The notes: generated by a model from the letters alone, not told the origin. 64,000 bases of DNA from Beroe ovata (GCA_946803715.1 CAMPET010000081.1:1-64000); one strand, 5' to 3'; positions 48,701 to 61,071 are shown, counted from the first letter of the stretch. A program made the numbers and translations.

Positions 48701-48938
48701 GGTTTCATGCCAATTCCCAATTACAGGCTACAACAGAGCGTACGGTGAAATGTGTGCTGCAAATGACTTTGTAGCGGGTAACAAAGCAGCAATGGAGCAG
48801 CAGCTGAATAATGCTCCTGCAAGCTACTTCGGGCACGTGCTGAAGTTTAAAAAGGGAGGAGAATTCGTCTACATCTGTACACGGAACAACAACTTTACTA
48901 ACCGGAGTCAGAAGGGCATTCTGAAGGTGACCGAATAA
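42785..48938 (+). CDS. Secreted DD3-3-like protein with an inserted PAN/Apple domain
   Basis: Seventeen exons in phase, 771 residues: 42785-42870, 43144-43279, 43565-43687, 43973-44089, 44255-44403, 44832-45005, 45217-45301, 45629-45731, 46001-46231, 46759-46877, 47076-47163, 47427-47523, 47665-47863, 47944-48106, 48251-48322, 48458-48619, 48727-48938. Signal peptide (1-16) then [18 protein letters not shown], the family signature of Dictyostelium DD3-3 and its animal relatives, whose function is unknown to me. Further family blocks: [75 protein letters not shown]. Exon 9 (46001-46231) encodes a PAN/Apple domain ([36 protein letters not shown]); it is phase 1-1 and removing it rejoins EKEGG to TWVEFYG as in the ordinary family layout. 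ATG follows a strong CTCTCTCTAG acceptor-like site. Confidence 0.88.
44388..44830. repeat. Direct duplication around an N, one copy with a MITE end
   Basis: 44388-44593 and 44624-44820 or so are copies starting GGTATGACATGTGCAAG (end of DD3-3 exon 5 and intron). In the first copy the sequence runs into a family A MITE end (CAGGGCGCTGGCAAGCGCC, from 44594) and stops at the N at 44623. The second copy has no MITE at that place. Confidence 0.92.
46455..46843. repeat. Direct duplication around an N, covering part of DD3-3 exon 10
   Basis: 46455-46648 and 46650-46843 are copies with about 10 differences in 194 bases; the N is at 46649. The first copy holds a truncated duplicate of exon 10 (46564-46648). 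Only the second copy continues to a donor. Confidence 0.95.
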
Positions 48939-49499
48939 TTGGACAGGATTTAGTGAATTGGCTGAGTGAATGATAGAATGAGTGTTTCCTGCAGAAGTTT
49001 ACGCTGCTAAATTTTCATTCATTTCTTCTTGAAAACTTTTTTGTTAGTTCAAACTCTTTGTCAAGCTTTCAAACATCAGTAATCATCATTTGAGAAATAA
49101 AAAACATGTCTCGCAACAATACAATTGACAATGTAACATCTCAACTTTAAAATAGTGCACACAATCTAATATCATTCTCTATGAACTCAATAAGCGTGTT
49201 TCTGTGTCGAATGTTTTGGATTTAAACTAATATCGATTAAAGTCTGTTTCATCAAATTGAAGACGTGATGATTAGTAGGATCGAACTTGGATTTGCAATT
49301 GTTGGCATCTTTGAGCGATTTTATCCAGCAGCTAGTGTGATTCTGTTACTCTGAACTGATCTTCTTGGAGATGATTTCCCATTTAACTTCTCTTCTGAAG
49401 ATGAATTTGGTTTACATAGAGTAAGCAAATTTTTCGCGCGTTAAATTAGATTTTTGCGATAATTAGTGGTTTCCCAGTGCCCGGCTTACGCGCAGCAAA
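48939..49499. other. Spacer between convergent DD3-3 and FAM194 genes
   Basis: AT-rich convergent 3' flanks; an AATAAA lies near 49094. No coding feature recognised. Confidence 0.6.
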
Positions 49500-52400
49500 T
49501 TATGACGCACTCATAGCGCGCGATGAAAAGTTGCTACATACAAACGACAATGCGCGCAACGCAAACAAATCTAGAAAAGACCAAAATTTGTATGTATTTG
49601 CCACTTGTCTCAAATATTCAGCTGACAACTCACTCGGTGTTATGATGTGAGCTGAACTTATGTAGTTATTCAACCTTCGTAGATTGTCACTGAAAGTCGC
49701 AGAGTTAGTGAACAAAGGATCAATTCAGAATTCTGACTTCTAATTCCCATCACTACTACTATAGAAATTATTTGAGAAAGTAAAAAGTGGGAGAAAGAAA
49801 TTTTCCCTATTTTATCATTATCTAGAAGGAAACTCACTTGATTTTGTCGCGAGTTTCTTTCAAATCTTGATGATATTGAAGGAGTTGTGGGCATTCTAGT
49901 GGTTTTGCTTGCAGTTTCTGGGATGCATCGGAATATCAAACATGGCAGATGGCTGCCACATTAATCATTATACACACACACACACACACACTGATGCAGC
50001 CTCATCAAAATCACTATGGTGTCAACAACACAACTTACACTGTTGTCAACAACACAACTCACAGTGGAGACTGGTGTCAACACAACAACAATCACACTTA
50101 CCCTAGTTCTAGATCCGATGCTACACTTAAAAGTATAACTCTTGTAGTTAAATACCAAAGTTTGCTGCTCTAAACTGACGCATCTCAGCGAGAAATAGGG
50201 AGAAATCTGAAGAATTGACAGTGTTATACAATCACTTCATCATATCCTCTCACTAACTTATCGAATACCCACTCACTGACAAACTCAGTTACCAGCTACT
50301 ACCCATAACCCACTTTAGGGCCCCGTCACAATGTATATTTATTGATTTGCACCACTGATTTGCACCACTGAATTTCCAGCCCCCTCCCCATTTGGCCGAC
50401 CCTAATTACTTAATTACTATAAAAATATCAACCCACCTTCATGTATACCGGCTGGAAAGGTGGAGCGTGGACATGAGGGGTGAATGCGTCCCATTCCCAC
50501 GTCTTGGTGCGTGTCTCCTCCTCATTGAACAGGCTTCCCTCCAGTGGGGTAGCTTGGTAGTATATCTAAAACACAAGGAAATGTTTTTAAAATAATTCCA
50601 TCAACATTCAGCATAACCTACTCAAATCTGAATAGAAACCACTTCGAAACCGTCAATTTTCCATAACGTTTTCCATAACATCCATATTCTGCAGTAAATG
50701 ACAACAATGTCACGCAGTATACTAAGATAATAGTCACCGTATCATTAGGGTGGAAAACTGTGCATCTGCCAATCTGAGAACATACTGCCAGCAGACGTGA
50801 TGGAGCCTCTGTGCTGTCAGTCAGCACGTAGTAACAGTAGATACCTGGGAGAGAGCTAATTAGAGATGGGGTCAATGGATTGATAACTTGATTCAAATGA
50901 AATGTACTTCTTCAAGTCTCATATGGCGACATTCAGCTTTTTGTGACCATACTGGCATACTGTTGTGTATTTGCAATACTTATTGATAGGGAGAGAGAGA
51001 AAGAAGTATTTAACTACTCCAGACATTTACCCACTGAAAGCCCACTATATAGAGTGATAGTTTTTAGTAGTGTATCTTTGCAAGTCTCAAAGACTTGCAC
51101 GAAAGTGACGGAAAAGTACCATCATTGACGATTTGAGACCGGAAGGGAGACAAAAGTATCAAAGATATTTGTGAGACAGTGTTTTCTCAAAGATAAAATA
51201 ATTGTGCAACTGTCTCAGGGAGCAGTCACGCCTTTTAATTCGTCCTGACACGTGCCAGGCTATATATTTCGAGAAAATGTCCTTCCCAGCTCTGGTACCA
51301 TGGCATCACTTCTCCTACATTATAATTCCCCTTTTTGCTCATCGAATTTCGTAACTTCAGCCTCCACCAAGTTTACAACAATTTGACCACTCTCTTAACA
51401 TAGGTTATCAACCCGCTATGTACGGATTTGTGTTTGAAGCCATCAAGAGTGGCTGTTTCACGGAGTTCAGTAAGAAGATGTGGCAGGATATATCCCGTGA
51501 CACAGGTCTCCCAGAGGAGGTGGACTTGGCCATGGATTACGAGGATAGGATCCTCTACAAGCTGGTACACAACTCATCGGGCAAGATGAAGTTTACCCGA
51601 TCCGCCACATTCCAGCAGTTTGGTCGGTGGTTCATCAGGTTTGTGTGGAATGATTGGGGAATGGGGGTGATAGGCCGAACTCCGGTAGATTTCTTCCGGA
51701 ACTGGAATGATTTCCTGGAGTACAAATCACAGGAGTATCCGCTATATGTTCACGATACATTCATTGTGAAGGAGGAGGATAGTGAAAGTATGATGCTGGA
51801 ACACACCACTCCCTATGAAGAAATGACCTGCTTCTGCTTGGGCATGATTGAGTATGTGCTGTGTGAACGGTACGGCGTGGCCAAACAAAACCTCCAGATT
51901 CTAGCCGAGCTAGAGACGATGGAGGAGTGGCCTCAAGAGAAGAAACCGACAAAGAGATTCAAGACGCTTTTCCGGGTGAAATTCGATAACAAGTGGCTGA
52001 AGAAGATGATGAAAAAGCAGGTTTTGAGACCAACTTCTAACATGGCTCACAACAACACTATGAAACCATCACAGATTCTGCGATTATTTCCCTTCTTTAT
52101 ATTCTTTGACCGGACCATGTCGATTATACAAGTAGGATCAGCTCTGCGGCGAGCATTCCCAGAACTGGTCGGTGCTCAACTCGACTCTGTCTTCACTCTC
52201 AAACAACCATCTAACGGAGTCCTGTCATACCAATTCATTATCGACAACCTGGACATGACATACATGATAGGACTGAACAACGACACCGAGACGATGCTCA
52301 TGTTCCAGGGTCAGATGATGGAGGCAGCGCAGGGGAGCAGCGCTTTGTTCCTAGGGAGTCCCACATCAGGCTGCTTCCTGGGGACGACCAACACTTTCTA

Positions 52401-55400
52401 CATAGGGGACCTCACTCCAGGGTATTACAAACAGACTGTCATCTCTCTGATGTGTCTGAAGAACAGTCTTATTGAGCACTCCCTGGATTTGGAGCACGAG
52501 AGTGGCAAGTATAGGAAGAATTGTGCTGAGACCATGTTCAAAACAATGGAAATGAATCACACCCTCCTAAACCAACTAATGCCGCCTCACATTCACAAGG
52601 CTGTGCGAGTGGGTAGACCGTATGGGGCCACATGTGAGGTCCACTCTGAAGTCACGGTGGTTCTCAGTGATATGGTCGGGTTCACCCGGATATGTGCTCA
52701 GATAACACCTATGGAGGTAGCCAAGATGTTGAACGCCATGTACATGGTATTCGATACTCTCCTCGCGAGTCAGTCCTCACTTTACAAAGCTGAAACGATT
52801 GGGGATGGTTACATGGTGGTTGTAGGTATCCCTCAGAAGGAGACAAAACACGCTGAGCTGGCAGCTGATCTGGCGATTTCCATGCTCACAGGTCTGAAGT
52901 CCGTGGAGCTACCATTCCTCGAGAACAAGAAGTTTGCTGTGAAGATAGGAATGCACAGTGGCCCCATCGTGGCCGGGGTGATAGGATGGAAAGTACCGCG
53001 GTATAGCGTGTTTGGGGATACTGTTAACGTGGTAAACGCTCTGGAATCCACGAGTAAGCCATACCGGATCCACATCAGTGACAGCACACACAACCTCCTC
53101 CTCGCATCAGGGGAGTACATCATGAAGAGTCGTCGCCGGAGTAGCATAATCAGCAGCAAGATCAGCAAGAAAATGAGGGAGATTATCACTCAGACATACT
53201 GGCTCTGCGGGAAGGGCTCTGTATTCGTGTCCTCCATAGAGTCCGAGGACCCGGCGGCGGCTCTACTTAAGGACCCGTCCAAAGACAAGTTTAGAGAGGT
53301 GGCAGGGTTGGCGGATAAGCCGGCGGTGGCCGATGAGGAGGTCAGTGCGCTGTCCAATAAGAATGTAGGGGGTGGCGGTGGTGGACCAATAGCAACGATC
53401 AGACAGACAGCCAGGCAAAACTGTAAAGTTCAGTAGACCATTTGATACTGGAAATCGTGTAACGAGTGACTCTAGATTGTGTACCATATTGTGTGTGTTT
53501 CATATTGTATCAATCTCAAGTTAATTGTTGATAATTCAATGACCCTATTATCTTATTTGCGATTGAAAAACCCTATTTTCCGTCAAAATTGCCTTATCAT
53601 CTGAATCCTCTAACTGGTTCAAATCGTACAATCATTGTACCTGGCTGTTCGAGTGCTATGACCACGGCTGGTGCACCACTGGGGTAGTAACAAGTGCCGG
53701 TACCATCTGGTAACAGTGTCAGAAACATGGTACCGTTCCTGTAGTACCTGGGGGCAGGGTGGGGGTTAGAGTCAGTACTCACTACTCATATACTGACACT
53801 AGGCATACACTTACAATTCATGATAACAAACAATGTAAAAAACGGAGAGTTCATTTTATCTTGTCCTCTGGTTTCCTTTATTTTCCAATCTATACCTACT
53901 ATATAGTGATTCATTATCATTCGTCTTACTCTACTGATATTGATTTCAAAAACGTGAAAAACGTTGGTAATAGTTGAATCAGATTCCCACCGTTTCTCGT
54001 TATGATTCTTGCTGACTGACTGCAACTCTTGATTGATATCCTGTCCTGTAGTTGACGAGGATATTGATTATTGGCAATCACCAACCCAATCGGTAACAAC
54101 TAACAACCGGGTTACAGTTATCCACGAAGTAAGATGGTCAAAGACAGGACCAAGTATAGAACATGACTACATGATGTCTGGTCTCGCTAGTAAGCTACAT
54201 CACCGTCTAGACATATATACAGTCGTGAGTTCATTCCTGTCACACTGATTCATGACAGCCCCATTCCCCGAAATCATGTTATGACGATGTGATCTTGGTC
54301 ACATGACTGACCGCTAAGTGACATCTCGTCATCTGAACCACGATTTGACAAAATCGCACGATTTTGACCAATTAGCACCTTCAGATAGAAGAATCTTAAT
54401 TATTTTTCCACTGCATATTTCCCACGTTGTTTGTTTAGGGTGTAGTAGTTTTTCACTGCACTAACCCCACTTTAATTATGTCCACCGGGAACCACTTATC
54501 CCGTCACGGTGATACCTGAGCTCCCAATCCTGCCCGATTGACACGTGATCACCCCCTCTCCTCCAATCAGATGAGAGAGTGGAGGTCACGTGACACGCAA
54601 CTTACAGCGACAGGGCGGTAGTCAGATGTCCCAGTGATGAGCCTATTCGTCAGAGAATCCCACAGTCCTGAACAGTAGGTTCATCCAGGTGACGAGGTGA
54701 GTGGTTTGACTGACGAGGGGGTGTGATCAGACAGTGAGAACATCTCGCCCCCCCCCCCACCGTTACTCATACTATATATACCACTCTGTGAAAACTTAGT
54801 CATTCATACATCTGCTAATCTTTCACTGCATTACCATCTCTGATCTATTTCTTTGCTGATCTATGATTCCGAACTCTGCTCCGGCTTTTGTTGATCCCAA
54901 CTCTTCGGGAAGTAGCGATTCTTGCCACTCGACGGTGGACACAGCTGGTCCACAATACGCCCAGTCCTACCCTACCGGCTTGTACACACCAAGTGGAGTC
55001 ATGCTGACGGAACCGTTTCCTGAACAGATACTCGCTCCGTCCTCCAGTCTCGGATATGACTCCTTCTCCTCTACCTCATCACTCCAGACAGCAGGAGCAT
55101 CTCCCCCTCACCAGTTCCCTAACACCTCACCACCGACTCACCAGTTCCCTAACACCTCACCACCCACACACCAGTTCCCTAACACCTCACCACCCACTCA
55201 CCAGTTCCCTAACACCTCACCTCCAACTCACCAGTTCCCTAACACCTCACCTCCGCCTCACCAGTTCCCTAACACCTCACCTCCACCCTATCCTGACACC
55301 ACGAACTACAGTCCTAACAGCAGCTTTGCCGCTGTCACCAACTGCTATATCCCTTCATCCAGCCCCTATATCCCTTCACCCAGCCCCTATATTCCTGCTT

Positions 55401-58400
55401 CTAGTCCATTCATTCCGTGTTCAACTGACTCCTACAACCACACAGATTCAATTCAGGTTAGCAAATAATTTCAAAGTTCATTATCATGCAGGGAGGAGCT
55501 GTGAAAATTGAAAACATGTTTCTTGACCGAATCTCATTTCAAGAATGAGATCTCGTTGGCTTGAGAGGACGTTACCGAGTAGCAATGTCCATAGATCTAA
55601 CAATAAAACATTCATAAACCTAACAAAACTTCTATTAACCTAACACACCCCTTTCCTTCAGACAGCAACTCCCTTGCCAACAACACCGACCGGCTGCCCA
55701 CTGCCCTCTCCCCCTCTTGCCACTCCATTCTACAATACAGACTACACTACACTTTCCTTCCAGAACCCTTTCCAAACCCAGTCTGGCTCCCTCTACCCTC
55801 TCACATTCACACAGATGCCGGACAATAACAGCGGCCTCCCACCACCGAACCCTGACTTTGAGATGAAACCTTTTCAACAAGACTCTTTACATCAGACTGC
55901 AAACCAGAATCCTCTAGCTATGAGGTAAGTTTGATGTCCGCTGACTGATCGCTAACTCGATAAGCTACCCCCATTTTCAATCATCTCAGTTGCATTTGAT
56001 GAAGTAAATCAAGTATTCACCGGTCTTTACCCCCTAGGTTCCCGAACCAGTTGACACCTCCAGCTGACACCACTTCATCCGATGAGCAAATCCACAGGAA
56101 CTGTCTCATTGCACAGTTCTTGGCCAGCTCCAACGAGTTCGCCCAGTTCTTCGAGTTCGTGACGACCAACACATTCCGGAAACAGGATCAGACCGGGGTG
56201 CAGCAACTGTGGCTGCACTGCCTGTACACACAGCACGCAGCCGCCAAGAAGACACCACTGACACCAGTCGATAGACACCGTCTGAGGAAACGGTATCCCT
56301 TCCCCACGAGTATCTGGAACGGGGAATCCACTTCCTACAACATGAAGCAGAGTGCACGGAAAGTGCTGGCAATGGCGTTTGATGTTAACCAGTACCCCAA
56401 CAACGAGGAAAAGAAGCACCTCGCCGTGGTCTGTGAAATGGACTACCTACAGGTGTGCAACTGGTTCAAGAACAGGAGAATGAGAGAAAAGAGGTTGATG
56501 AAGGAGCGTGAGGTGGCCGCAAGACGCGCAGCGGCAGCAAATCCCACCACCGTCAATGGTGGTGTCAGTAGGGCTAACTCTGTCAACGGTGGTGTCAGTG
56601 TGTCAGCAGCTGTCAGAGAACTGTCAACATTACAGAGCTGTAGAAAAAACTCTGAGTGATTTGCTGTTGTTTTGGGAAGGCATTAATTTATTTCAATTTT
56701 TATTAACGAGGATTCGATTATGAATTTAGTTTTCTGAATTTTCCAAAATTTCCAGTACTGGTGATGCCAAATGGTTTTCATGCTCACACAACTATTTGGT
56801 TTTTTTACGTCGGGTATTTGATTTTTGCAAATGGTTCGATTCTTTGACTGTTATCTGCTTTGGATATTCGAAAACAGTTTCAGAAAAGTTGTTTCAATTC
56901 TCAAGTTAGCTAATATAAACTCCGATACCTACGTGAATATCGAAGTGGCATTCAGTGAATATGGTGACGAAGTCTTAGTGCGACCTGTCAAAGATCGACT
57001 AACTTGTTGAATTCCCTGCTCGACTGTTGCCATGGTATCGCTAAACCGGGAAGCGGGTGTGATTGTGTCTCGTCCACGCTATCGTAAAGGACAGGTTCCG
57101 GAGTGACGGGGGGAGGCTTGTAGTTCGTCACTGTCCAACCGTCCTCGAGACATTTGCGTGACGACAGCGCGAAGTTTATCGTCTTCATCTGCCGAGCGTC
57201 TGAAATCGAGGGATGATCATTGTGTAGTAGATTTGGGTACAATTTCAATCCATATTCGTACTAGATTCATTCCAGAAAATTTTTTTGAAAACTCCCAATC
57301 AGAGAATCGTTCATATTCATTATTCAACAGACTATCATGGTAATGAGAACTATATATCACTGTCAGCTTGTTATCAATAAATCATGCATGTTCTAAACTG
57401 AGTAGGTAACACACGGTGTAAATTACACCTAGCAATTGGGTCGGAGAAATTCCAAACCATTCATATTCAGTGTCACGTGATTTAGAATATCACTGACACT
57501 CCAATATAGGTTGATAGGTAACTCACAGCTGAAGAGAGTGGTTGCTCCACCACCACCTCCACCTCCACCACCAGCTCGGGGTGGTACCCCAGGAGGTCGT
57601 ACCTTGTCCAGCTCCCTCTCTCTCGCCCTGACACACACACACGGGGGTGAGTAGGGAAAAAGTTACAGCTGTGTCATAGTGATATGATCATACAATATGG
57701 TACAACATGGCAAATTTATTAGATAACCAATTCATATACAATACCCTATCAGCCAATGCCCTATCAGCCAACATCTACCAAACTATTAGGCAATCACATC
57801 GGTCCAACATTCTGGCATTTCTTTTCATCCAATTCATAGCAAAATACATTCAATACACACAAATCCTTTCAGCTCATTCCAGAATAAGATTCCGATTACA
57901 AGCTGCATGCAAGTTATCAGAAATCAGACCAACTTGAGTATGTATATTGCAAGAAGCAAGAGAAAAAGTTGAGTTTATTACTAAACACAGCTCATATAGT
58001 CATGTTTGCAAGAACATTGAACATTTGCGCATGCAAAGTTATCTTAGATTCTGTTAATCATGCACAAGTCTGTGGTAAGTACAGCTGATATATGTGTATC
58101 ACATCGCAGATATCAATTTGGAGAGAAAAATGGACTTGAAATAAAGCGCAGACATAATTCAATCTTTTTCGAAAAAAAGTAGTAATAAACAATGGACATT
58201 TGACTTCTCAGAGCCAAGTTTGTACTAGGAGTTTGATATGATTTTCTTAAAGCAGAATGACCGAAGGAATCAGAACTATTGGCCTTCTCCAATACTAGGC
58301 GGGATCAGGGTATCGGTAAAACATGTAATTGTAACAGTAATCAGACATAGACCTCATTAGAGATGGTACCATACAACTCACAAATTATCAATCGGCGTCA

Positions 58401-61071
58401 GTGTCGCCTTTGGTTTACTTGACTTTTTCTTATTGGAACTAGGTGTCCCTGGCTCGCTACATTTGGTATCGTGAATGGAGGGAATCATTGGCACAAGGCC
58501 ATAAATTTTCAAGAAACTGTCGGAGATAAGTAGAACCGTCAAGTGGGACAAACCTCTCATTAGCTCTATCCTTGGCCAGCTTCCTTGCAGCTTTTGATCC
58601 AAATGGAGCATGTGGCGACACATCGATCTTCTTGACTTCCATAACCTGTTGACATGAGTCAGTGGAATATGTCAATCTCCCCAGCTTCCCTCTCCGATAT
58701 GACTCCACTCTGCATTACTCTCGCGTATACTCCTGTCTAGTGTCTCACCCCTCTTGACACCCATACCCCTCTTATCTAAGTCTGATTCTCAGCATTTCTC
58801 ACCAACCTCTCCCTCCTGATAGAAGGAATCCCTCCTTTCCATTCTGTTCTTGTTGACAAGGTGCCAGTAATAGTCTTCACAACAGTACAAATAACTGTAG
58901 AATTGGATATTATAATAGCATCACATATCATTCACTATGGAAACGCATTGCAAGATGACGCTCACGATGATTGCTCAGTAATTATCAGTATTGAGAGGTG
59001 AGCCAACTCACCCATCACAGGGAAGTTTGTCATCGTCTGCATCCTCTGGGAGCCCGAGCATAGGGGGTGGTGACTTCACTGAGAACACAGACACAGCACC
59101 TCCCTTCACGATACCAGGAGTTCCTGAATGCGAGGTGTTACCTAGTTGTGATTACCATTATCACACGAGTTTTGATTGACATTTGTTCCCTGAACAGGAT
59201 TGGAGAGAGTTGTAAAATATTCGAATAGTATTATGGTTATTTGATCTATGTGATCTATCAATTATCAAATGGCTTAGGTTTGCTCTGGTATATATTTGAT
59301 ATCACGGTTCTATTTATAAATTCTTTCCATTAAATAACTTATTTGCTACTGAATCAAATCGTGACATTTGACAAAAATCGTGATTAGCTCAAGATTACAT
59401 ATCCCCATGTCCTCTGAATGTATGCATGTCGTTAGGCTGTTCTATTTTGTTGAATAACTTTGTAACTATGACAACGTAATCTAGGTGTTTCATTACCTCT
59501 TTCAGTGTCTTTTATAGTGTATGGAGGGGATGATGCTTTCTGAAATGAGAAGTGGCTTTACAAGGAACTCAACAGATGAAGTGAGGTTATAATTCTGTTG
59601 ATAGAGTTGGCAAAGTCGAAAAAGCTGCTGAATCGAGAAAAAGCTCCTAATTAGATCAATTTTTACAGGAACTATACTCGCTATACTCCTCTTAACCATG
59701 TTGAAAACTCACAGGTGGGGTGCTCTCATCCTCGTCATCAGATGCATCTGATAGTGGCGGAACAGGGAGAAGCTCGGTGTGACAGAAGGGACACATGTTG
59801 CCACGTTCTGCACTTGGGTCAACTGTTGGAAACCTGCAACATGTTGCCAGATAAAACCACACATGGGAACTATAGTCATTAATATGCTGCTTCATCTTTT
59901 TCCACAACAATGTGTGTAAAGATAGCCTTCCAAAACGTGTCTATATTAGCATTAGCTCAAATGTGATAAGCACCAAATTCCAAAATATGTTTGCAAGAGT
60001 AGCATATGGCAGTCACAGAGTACATACCAATTTGAGGATTACACAATACACATTGATCTGTGAGTGATTAATCAGTTTGGGGATTCATAATTATTGTTTG
60101 AGAAATATAATCCCAGACATGATTTGATGGGGGGAGGTTCCAGGAAGTCATGTATGACCATCTCCTAACCTGTCTGAGAGTGGTTTGGGGGGTGGAACAG
60201 TCCGCTTCACTTTCGCACTTTCTTTTATATATTGAAGTATTGTGGGTGGACCAACTCCATCCAACTCTGATATAGAGGTGTATGTGGAAGCTGATCCCCC
60301 TTCAGAAGGTTGTGTTGGCATATCAGACTGTACATCTTCGTCCTTTTGTTCTTGCTGATTAACTGAAGATAAATGCAATCAATCAAACATTTTTGGTTTG
60401 TCTTTAAATTGAAAATAGTCGATGCAGCTCATGAGCATTGTACACAACAGCTAACACTATTTCTATCCAGGAGGATAGTAAAGACTAAAGGTAGTCTGAT
60501 GAAGTCTTACCAATGGGCAAGTTTTCAACATTGCTTTGTGTATTGAGGGTACTGTTATCTGTTGATTCTTTGCTGCTGTCCTCCTCTTCAGTTGCCTTAA
60601 TCTCCTTATCTTCAACCCCCTTTAGTAATGCAGGAGCTAGAAAGTATAAGTTTACTGAATTTCAGTTTGTTATGTGGTAAGCAAGTTGCCAAATTTCATT
60701 GTCATAAAATTACCACTAGTGGTTGCAATTATGGGCAAGGGTGGATATGGTGGAATTTCCTTGGTCAACTGCTCAGGGCGAAATGTTGAAACATGGCTAC
60801 CAGAAACAAGACTGATATCTGTTTGTATGGCAATCTCAGCCTTCTCCTGTGAGGAAAGTCTGGAGTTTAAGATGACTTTTTGTTCCACTCACTTTAATCA
60901 TTATGAGAATAACACAAATAATATGCCCTAGTGGCAGAAACTTACTATAGGTGGTAGAACTCTAGGGCTTTGGAATGGTAGTGAATCAGATGTTTCTTCA
61001 AAATTCATGGATCCAGATAAAATTTCAGATGTTGCTTCATATTCTTCAGTGTCACTCAAATCTTGGTTCAT
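49500..61071 (-). CDS. FAM194-domain (ERICH6-like) protein; host of two nested genes
   Basis: Eighteen exons, phases consistent, about 694 residues: 60946-61071, 60714-60846, 60511-60636, 60170-60362, 59713-59833, 59497-59539, 59012-59123, 58807-58894, 58554-58645, 58382-58456, 57527-57627, 57004-57199, 53641-53747, 50738-50844, 50437-50565, 50102-50167, 49838-49917, 49500-49689. The N-terminal third is acidic and low complexity. Next comes a possible zinc site (CPFCHTEL, then LYCCEDYYWHLV). The FAM194 region follows: FLTLLPDGTGTCYYPSGAPAVVIALEQPG, IGRCTVFHPND, then TWEWDAFTPHVHAPPFQP, the most diagnostic string. Human relatives (ERICH6, ERICH6B, C3orf20) have no settled biochemical role. The introns at 53748-57003 and 50845-53640 contain the SIX and guanylate cyclase genes on the opposite strand. 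The last three exons and the 43-bp exon are less certain. Confidence 0.72.
51418..53436 (+). CDS. Soluble guanylate cyclase subunit with haem-less H-NOX domain
   Basis: Intronless, 672 residues, with the canonical H-NOX start MYGFV. Order: H-NOX (1-185), H-NOX-associated/PAS (215-345), coiled-coil (345-395), class III cyclase (408-565). Soluble guanylate cyclases make cGMP on binding NO to haem on the beta subunit. Aligned without gaps to beta1 between FFRN and YP, the haem-ligand His (105 in rat) is L100, and the YxSxR haem-carboxylate motif is T130/P132/E134, so haem binding is not expected. In the cyclase domain both metal Asp are present (D418 in SDMVGF, D463 in GDGY), as are E459 and N537; the guanine-site Cys is S530 and the transition-state Arg is A541. 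This is an alpha-like set of residues, so a beta-type partner would be needed for activity. It lies in an intron of the minus-strand FAM194 gene. Confidence 0.93.
   Translation: MYGFVFEAIKSGCFTEFSKKMWQDISRDTGLPEEVDLAMDYEDRILYKLVHNSSGKMKFTRSATFQQFGRWFIRFVWNDWGMGVIGRTPVDFFRNWNDFLEYKSQEYPLYVHDTFIVKEEDSESMMLEHTTPYEEMTCFCLGMIEYVLCERYGVAKQNLQILAELETMEEWPQEKKPTKRFKTLFRVKFDNKWLKKMMKKQVLRPTSNMAHNNTMKPSQILRLFPFFIFFDRTMSIIQVGSALRRAFPELVGAQLDSVFTLKQPSNGVLSYQFIIDNLDMTYMIGLNNDTETMLMFQGQMMEAAQGSSALFLGSPTSGCFLGTTNTFYIGDLTPGYYKQTVISLMCLKNSLIEHSLDLEHESGKYRKNCAETMFKTMEMNHTLLNQLMPPHIHKAVRVGRPYGATCEVHSEVTVVLSDMVGFTRICAQITPMEVAKMLNAMYMVFDTLLASQSSLYKAETIGDGYMVVVGIPQKETKHAELAADLAISMLTGLKSVELPFLENKKFAVKIGMHSGPIVAGVIGWKVPRYSVFGDTVNVVNALESTSKPYRIHISDSTHNLLLASGEYIMKSRRRSSIISSKISKKMREIITQTYWLCGKGSVFVSSIESEDPAAALLKDPSKDKFREVAGLADKPAVADEEVSALSNKNVGGGGGGPIATIRQTARQNCKVQ
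54863..56659 (+). CDS. SIX-class homeodomain transcription factor (divergent)
   Basis: Three exons in phase (54863-55456, 55662-55924, 56038-56659), 492 residues. The homeodomain is about residues 377-436: SIWNGESTSY, then WFKNRRMREKR with Lys at homeodomain position 50 and Asn 51, as in SIX proteins (VSNWFKNRR). Just before it lie QQLWLHCLYTQH and DRHRLRKRYPFPTSIW, matching the C-terminal half of the SIX domain (LQQLWLKAHY, KYRVRRKFPLPRTIW). The N-terminal half of the SIX domain (the FTxEQVACVCEVL region) is not recognisable. Residues 1-285 are Pro/Ser/Thr-rich with six or seven near-perfect copies of HQFPNTSPPT encoded by a 30-bp tandem repeat at about 55100-55287. It is nested, antisense, in an intron of the FAM194 gene. 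Confidence 0.93.
55100..55287 (+). repeat. Coding 30-bp tandem repeat (HQFPNTSPPT units)
   Basis: Six full units of CACCAGTTCCCTAACACCTC plus ten bases, with small changes, inside exon 1 of the SIX gene. All are in frame. Not CRISPR: no spacers. Confidence 0.95.

Noticed and set aside
53597-53782. Reading the PDGTGTCYYPSG exon as a separate small gene
   Set aside because: Phase-compatible exons on both sides rebuild a FAM194 domain; it is one exon of the long minus-strand gene.
55056-55511. Alternative-frame open frame over the SIX first exon, and a CRISPR-like look to the repeats
   Set aside because: The 30-bp units are contiguous without spacers and in frame with the homeodomain; the other frame is a shadow.
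59562-59627. A 66-bp minus-strand exon next to 59497-59539
   Set aside because: Would require a 22-base intron; the 43-bp exon alone fits the phases.
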